Positions 60,734-64,000 of a stretch of 64,000 nucleotides of DNA are shown here, in pieces. Numbering within the stretch: position 1 is the first letter of the stretch; the number at the start of each line of letters is the position of its first letter. Location: positions 132,342-196,341 of the forward strand of contig CBDCBW010000010.1 in the NCBI GenBank assembly GCA_965214485.1, given 5' to 3'. Below the pieces are notes generated by a model. The model searched no databases and had not been told where the DNA came from. It worked only from the letters and a program-made list of their open reading frames with translations. A program made the position numbers and the translations under genes. This DNA comes from JANQRZ01 sp965214485 (lineage in GTDB: Bacteria; Bacteroidota; Rhodothermia; Rhodothermales; JANQRZ01).

Positions 60734-61915
60734 ATGACCTCGCTGCGCCTCGGCGTCCTCGCCACCCACCCGATCCAGTACCACGCGCCGCTCTACCGAG
60801 CGCTGGCCGACCGGCTCGACCTCCGGGTCTACTTCGCGCACCAGCAGACCGCGAAGGGGCAGGCCGCCGCCGGCTTCGGCGTGGCCTTCGAGTGGGACGT
60901 TCCGCTCCTCGACGGCTACTCGCACCAGTTCCTCACGAACGAGGCCGCTCAGCCCAGCACCGAAGGGTTCCAGGGGTGCAGCACCCCCGAGATCGCCGAG
61001 ATCATTGAGCGCGAGCGTTTCGACGCGTTCCTCGTCACCGGTTGGTATAACCGCAGCTACTGGCAGGCGATACGCGCGTGCTGGCGGACCGGCACGCCCC
61101 TCTTGGTCCGTGGCGACTCCCAGCTCTCGACGCCGCGGCGGTGGTGGGTCCGGGCGGCCAAAGAGGGGTTCTACCGGTGGTTCATCCCGCGCTTCGACGC
61201 CTACCTCGTCGTCGGCGAGCGGGCGCGGGAGTACTACCTCCACTACGGGGCCGACGCCGGGCGCATGTTCTTCGTGCCGCACTTCGTAGACAATGCGTGG
61301 TTCCGCACGCGGGCCCAGGCTGTGCGCGCACGGGGGTCAGGCCTGCGCTCCGAGTTCGGCATCCACGAGAATGCCCTCATCCTGCTCTTCGCCGGGAAGT
61401 TCATTCCGAAGAAACGCCCCGGCGACGTAATCGCTGCCGCTGTCCGCCTTCACGAACAGGGCTATGCCGTGGAGGTCGTTTTTGTGGGTTCGGGCGAGTT
61501 GGAGGCGTCGCTTCGAGAGGCCGCGACGCAGGCATCGGTGCCTGTCCACTTCGCCGGGTTCAAGAACCAGTCGGAGCTTCCCGACTACTACGTCGGAGCC
61601 GACCTGCTCGTGCTGCCGTCGGACGGTGGTGAGACGTGGGGCCTCGTTGTCAACGAAGCCATGGCGTGCGGGACCCCGGCAGTCGTCTCTGACACCGTCG
61701 GCTGCGCGCCGGATCTCATCGATTTTGGTCAGACGGGATTTACGTTTTCTCTCGGGGACGTGAAGGACCTCGCTGAAGCGCTGGAACGAATGTTGCCGCT
61801 GCTTGGGTCTGCACAAGTCCGCCGAGCACTCGCCGAGAAAATGGAGACGTACTCCGTCGAGACTGCTGCCGAGGGCGTGTTGCGCGCCGTCGAGGGCGTG
61901 CAAGTTGGGCACTAG
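60734..61915 (+). CDS. Glycosyltransferase family 4
   Basis: A 393-aa GT-B enzyme: RLGVLATHPIQYHAPLYRAL at the start, ALILLFAGKFIPKKRPGDVI at the donor half, and the GGETWGLVVNEAMACGTPAV donor-site motif. The start ATG follows the previous stop by 2 bp. Confidence 0.92.
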   Translation: MTSLRLGVLATHPIQYHAPLYRALADRLDLRVYFAHQQTAKGQAAAGFGVAFEWDVPLLDGYSHQFLTNEAAQPSTEGFQGCSTPEIAEIIERERFDAFLVTGWYNRSYWQAIRACWRTGTPLLVRGDSQLSTPRRWWVRAAKEGFYRWFIPRFDAYLVVGERAREYYLHYGADAGRMFFVPHFVDNAWFRTRAQAVRARGSGLRSEFGIHENALILLFAGKFIPKKRPGDVIAAAVRLHEQGYAVEVVFVGSGELEASLREAATQASVPVHFAGFKNQSELPDYYVGADLLVLPSDGGETWGLVVNEAMACGTPAVVSDTVGCAPDLIDFGQTGFTFSLGDVKDLAEALERMLPLLGSAQVRRALAEKMETYSVETAAEGVLRAVEGVQVGH

Positions 61916-62087
61916 CAAGACGGGTGGACGCATGTGCCGCGAGGAGTCCGCCGAGGCTTTACGCGAGAGGCTGACCTGGACGTTGCCGCACAACGCCGCC
62001 CCGCTGGAAGCGATGAGGTAAGGGAGCGCGATCCTCCCTCGCCCCACTCAACTCTGAAACCACGTTCACTAAGCTTGAGAGACGTCT

Positions 62088-63563
62088 TTGAACAGGTCTA
62101 GCCCATCCCTCGACTGTACCGACGCCCGGCCTGACCAGGGCGTACCGACAGGGCTAATCATCGGCTTCGTGGGAGCTGCGGTGGTCGGTCTCCTGAGCTC
62201 GAACCCGCTGCTGACGGCGGCGTGCCTCCTCACCGTTCCCGTCTTCTTCAAGCTGCTGTGGCGGCCCGGAGAGACCCCCGTGCTTTTGTTCGCTGTGAGC
62301 TTCCAGTGGCTGCAGGTCTCAGCGTCTGTCTTCCACGCGGACATCCTGGGCGTCCCGCTTGCGGCACTCTACACGACCGAAACGGTGTACGAGGCAACGT
62401 TGGCCGGCTTGATCGGGCTCCTCGTCCTGTCTGTGGGTATGCACCTCGGGCTGCGGAAAGTCCGTCCGGTGGACGACGCAAGCATAGAGCGAGAAGTCAA
62501 CATGCTCTCGCCTGACATCTTGTTTGTGCTCTATCTGATAGGAGCGGCCGGAGCAACGGTGCTGATGTCGCTGTCATGGATAATCCCCGGTGCAGCCCAG
62601 GTGCTTCGAGGTGTGGCAGAGATCAAGTGGGTCTTCTTCTGCCTGCTCGGCTACGTCGTGCTCAAGCGTAAGGACCAGTACCTCTATCTCGCCGTCGCCG
62701 TCGGGATAGAGTTTGTGGCGGGGATTGGGTTTTTCTCCGGCTTCAAGACGGTGATTTTCATGAGCCTCATCGTTCTCTTCACCGTCTATCACCGCCTGAA
62801 ACCCGGTACCCTTGCACTCGGCAGCGTCGCCTTTGTCGTACTGCTCATCGTCGGGCTGGCCTGGACGGCGGTGAAAGATCCATACCGGGACTATCTCAAC
62901 CAGGGGACGGGGATGCAGCAGACCCTCGTCTCGCGCTCGGACCAACTGACTAAGCTGGCCCAGATGGTGGGTAACTTGCGCCCAACGGACTTGCTTCTCG
63001 CGCTCGACCCTTTGTTCGACCGTATCGCCTACATCGAATATTTCGCTATCACTAGAGACTACGTTCCGGAGGTGCTCCCGCACGAAGGCGGCTTCGTCTG
63101 GAGCCTCGGCATCAAGCATGTGCTGATGCCGCGCATCCTCTTCCCCGACAAGCCTCCCCTCATCCCGGACTCGGACGTCACGATGCGCTACACGGGCCTC
63201 CAACTCGCCAGTGAGGCAGAGGGGACCTCGATCAGCATCGGCTACATGGGCGACAGCTACATCGACTTTGGGCCGTACGGGATGTATGGGGTAGTCTTTC
63301 TGCTCGGACTGCTGTGGGGGGTGATGTACTACTACTTCCGGTCACGAACGAGCTCCATCCTAACGGGGTATGCGTTTGCGACGACCCTCCTCATCAACGC
63401 GTACCAGTTCGAGATTTCGAGCACCAAGCTCATCGGTGGTGTCACGTCGAAGTTCGTGATGTTGCTGATCATGCTGCGCTTTGCGGAGCCGCTGATTCTG
63501 TCGCTGGCGAGACGCAGGAGGCAACCCACGAAGGCGAAGACCCTGGAACCCACCTCGGGGTAG
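62088..63563 (+). CDS. O-antigen/exopolysaccharide polymerase-like membrane protein
   Basis: A 491-aa polytopic membrane protein with about ten to twelve helices (for example GLIIGFVGAAVVGLLSSNPL, AGLIGLLVLSVGMHLGLRKV, FMSLIVLFTVYHRLKPG). A large loop before the last helices (RDYVPEVLPHEGGFVWSLGI...MLPRILFPDKP) is typical of Wzy/oligosaccharide polymerases. It lacks a good ATG; TTG at 62088 or a nearby GTG is assumed. Its presence beside an ABC exporter is unusual. The 172 bp upstream have no supported gene. Confidence 0.78.
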   Translation: MNRSSPSLDCTDARPDQGVPTGLIIGFVGAAVVGLLSSNPLLTAACLLTVPVFFKLLWRPGETPVLLFAVSFQWLQVSASVFHADILGVPLAALYTTETVYEATLAGLIGLLVLSVGMHLGLRKVRPVDDASIEREVNMLSPDILFVLYLIGAAGATVLMSLSWIIPGAAQVLRGVAEIKWVFFCLLGYVVLKRKDQYLYLAVAVGIEFVAGIGFFSGFKTVIFMSLIVLFTVYHRLKPGTLALGSVAFVVLLIVGLAWTAVKDPYRDYLNQGTGMQQTLVSRSDQLTKLAQMVGNLRPTDLLLALDPLFDRIAYIEYFAITRDYVPEVLPHEGGFVWSLGIKHVLMPRILFPDKPPLIPDSDVTMRYTGLQLASEAEGTSISIGYMGDSYIDFGPYGMYGVVFLLGLLWGVMYYYFRSRTSSILTGYAFATTLLINAYQFEISSTKLIGGVTSKFVMLLIMLRFAEPLILSLARRRRQPTKAKTLEPTSG

Positions 63564-63703
63564 TCGCCGATGCAGCTCGCGTTCTTCTGGCACCTGAACC
63601 GGCAGAAACTCCACACCTCGTGTACCTCGGCCGGCGGCGGGAGGCGAAGCTGCGAGCCTGCGCCGACGAACCATTTCAACACGCTGCCAGGGTTGGGTTC
63701 TAC

Positions 63704-63757
63704 CGCAGAGACGGCGGCTTACGCAGAGACGGTGGCTTGCCCAGAGACGGCGTGAAC
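63704..63757. repeat. Three imperfect 18-bp tandem repeats
   Basis: Units cgcagagacggcggctta (63704), cgcagagacggtggcttg (63722) and cccagagacggcgtgaac (63740) are tandem near-copies. The last runs into the GTG start of the next gene. Confidence 0.75.
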
Positions 63758-64000
63758 GTCATCCACACCATCAACAGCCTCCGCACGGACCACGGCGGGC
63801 CGAGCCGGAGCGTGACTGCGCTGTGCTCCGCCCTCGCGCAGCAAGGCGTCGAGACGCAGATCGTTACGCACGAGCGCGGCGCGGTCGAGGGAGACCCCGT
63901 GCTGCCCGACGCGTCTGTATCGGTGTACTTCGCCGAGCGACCCTCCAGCCTCCGCGCCTTCATGCCGGGGGCGACTCCTTTCGGCGAGGCAGTAACGGAA
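63752..64000 (+). CDS. Glycosyltransferase family 4, N-terminal part
   Basis: The first 83 residues of a gene that continues past the right edge. The start NVIHTINSLRTDHGGPSRSV and ALCSALAQQGVETQIVTH are the typical first strand and helix of GT4 enzymes (GGPS loop). A GTG at 63752 is taken as the start. The frame stays open to base 64000. Confidence 0.8.
   Translation, partial: MNVIHTINSLRTDHGGPSRSVTALCSALAQQGVETQIVTHERGAVEGDPVLPDASVSVYFAERPSSLRAFMPGATPFGEAVTE

Noticed and set aside
61932..62021. Short frame MCREESAEALRERLTW...
   Set aside because: 29 codons only; may be a gene remnant but nothing identifies it.
63570..63755. 61-codon plus-strand frame before the last gene
   Set aside because: Its end is made of the 18-bp tandem repeats, and the rest is not protein-like.
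1..64000. CRISPR arrays, tRNA/rRNA genes, prophage or transposase genes
   Set aside because: None seen: the tandem repeats have only two or three short units without spacers, no tRNA-like fold or T-loop was spotted, and no integrase or transposase motifs are present.

Overview
The window is high-GC bacterial DNA that fits a marine member of the Rhodothermota (Rhodothermales, Rubricoccaceae/Salinibacter-like). The evidence is four secreted proteins ending in type IX secretion (T9SS) sorting domains, a Bacteroidetes-type promoter (TTTG-N20-TATCTTTG) at 9043-9074, a cyanobacterial-length IspH, and general gene style. No rRNA, tRNA, CRISPR array, phage module or intact insertion sequence was seen.

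1-23.3 kb, housekeeping and surface genes. A 1136-aa T9SS protein made of alternating Glu-Ala blocks is followed by an M20 dipeptidase, a methyltransferase and ispH. Next come two paralogous DUF4397/T9SS proteins whose 3' ends and terminators are near-identical, a stand-alone double AP2-domain protein, gluconokinase, a DUF1206 membrane protein and a decayed GT87-type gene. A flotillin/NfeD pair, an orphan Phd-like antitoxin, a gamma carbonic anhydrase-like protein, small envelope-related genes and an EcsC protein follow. The section ends with a GAF-PAS-PAS histidine kinase and two NarL-type regulators that share 625 identical bases.

23.4-33.6 kb (minus strand), a lasso-peptide gene cluster. 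In transcription order: PqqD-like recognition protein (B1), transglutaminase-like leader peptidase (B2), asparagine-synthetase-like cyclase (C), a 61-aa precursor, an HPr-kinase-like peptide kinase, an ABC exporter, two coupled membrane/secreted proteins of unknown role, an endonuclease/exonuclease/phosphatase-fold protein and a nucleotidyltransferase. The precursor has a leader of the YxxPxLxxxGxxxxxT type and an unusually long core with two cysteines. This is the most striking system in the window.

33.7-64 kb, polysaccharide assembly and export. A WecA/TagO-like initiating transferase, an SLBB-only export protein and a tyrosine autokinase lie on the minus strand. A long plus-strand operon-like array starts at an AsnB-type amidotransferase. 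It holds Wzm and Wzt (ABC export), five sulfotransferases, ten complete glycosyltransferase genes (eleven domains) plus a partial one at the right edge, a phosphoribosyltransferase-HAD fusion and a polymerase-like membrane protein. The gene content predicts a heavily decorated, probably sulfated and perhaps amidated surface glycan. Several genes carry recent segmental duplications (477 bp between two sulfotransferase-GT2 modules, 264 bp inside a GT2-GT2 fusion), so the cluster looks to be diversifying by duplication and recombination.
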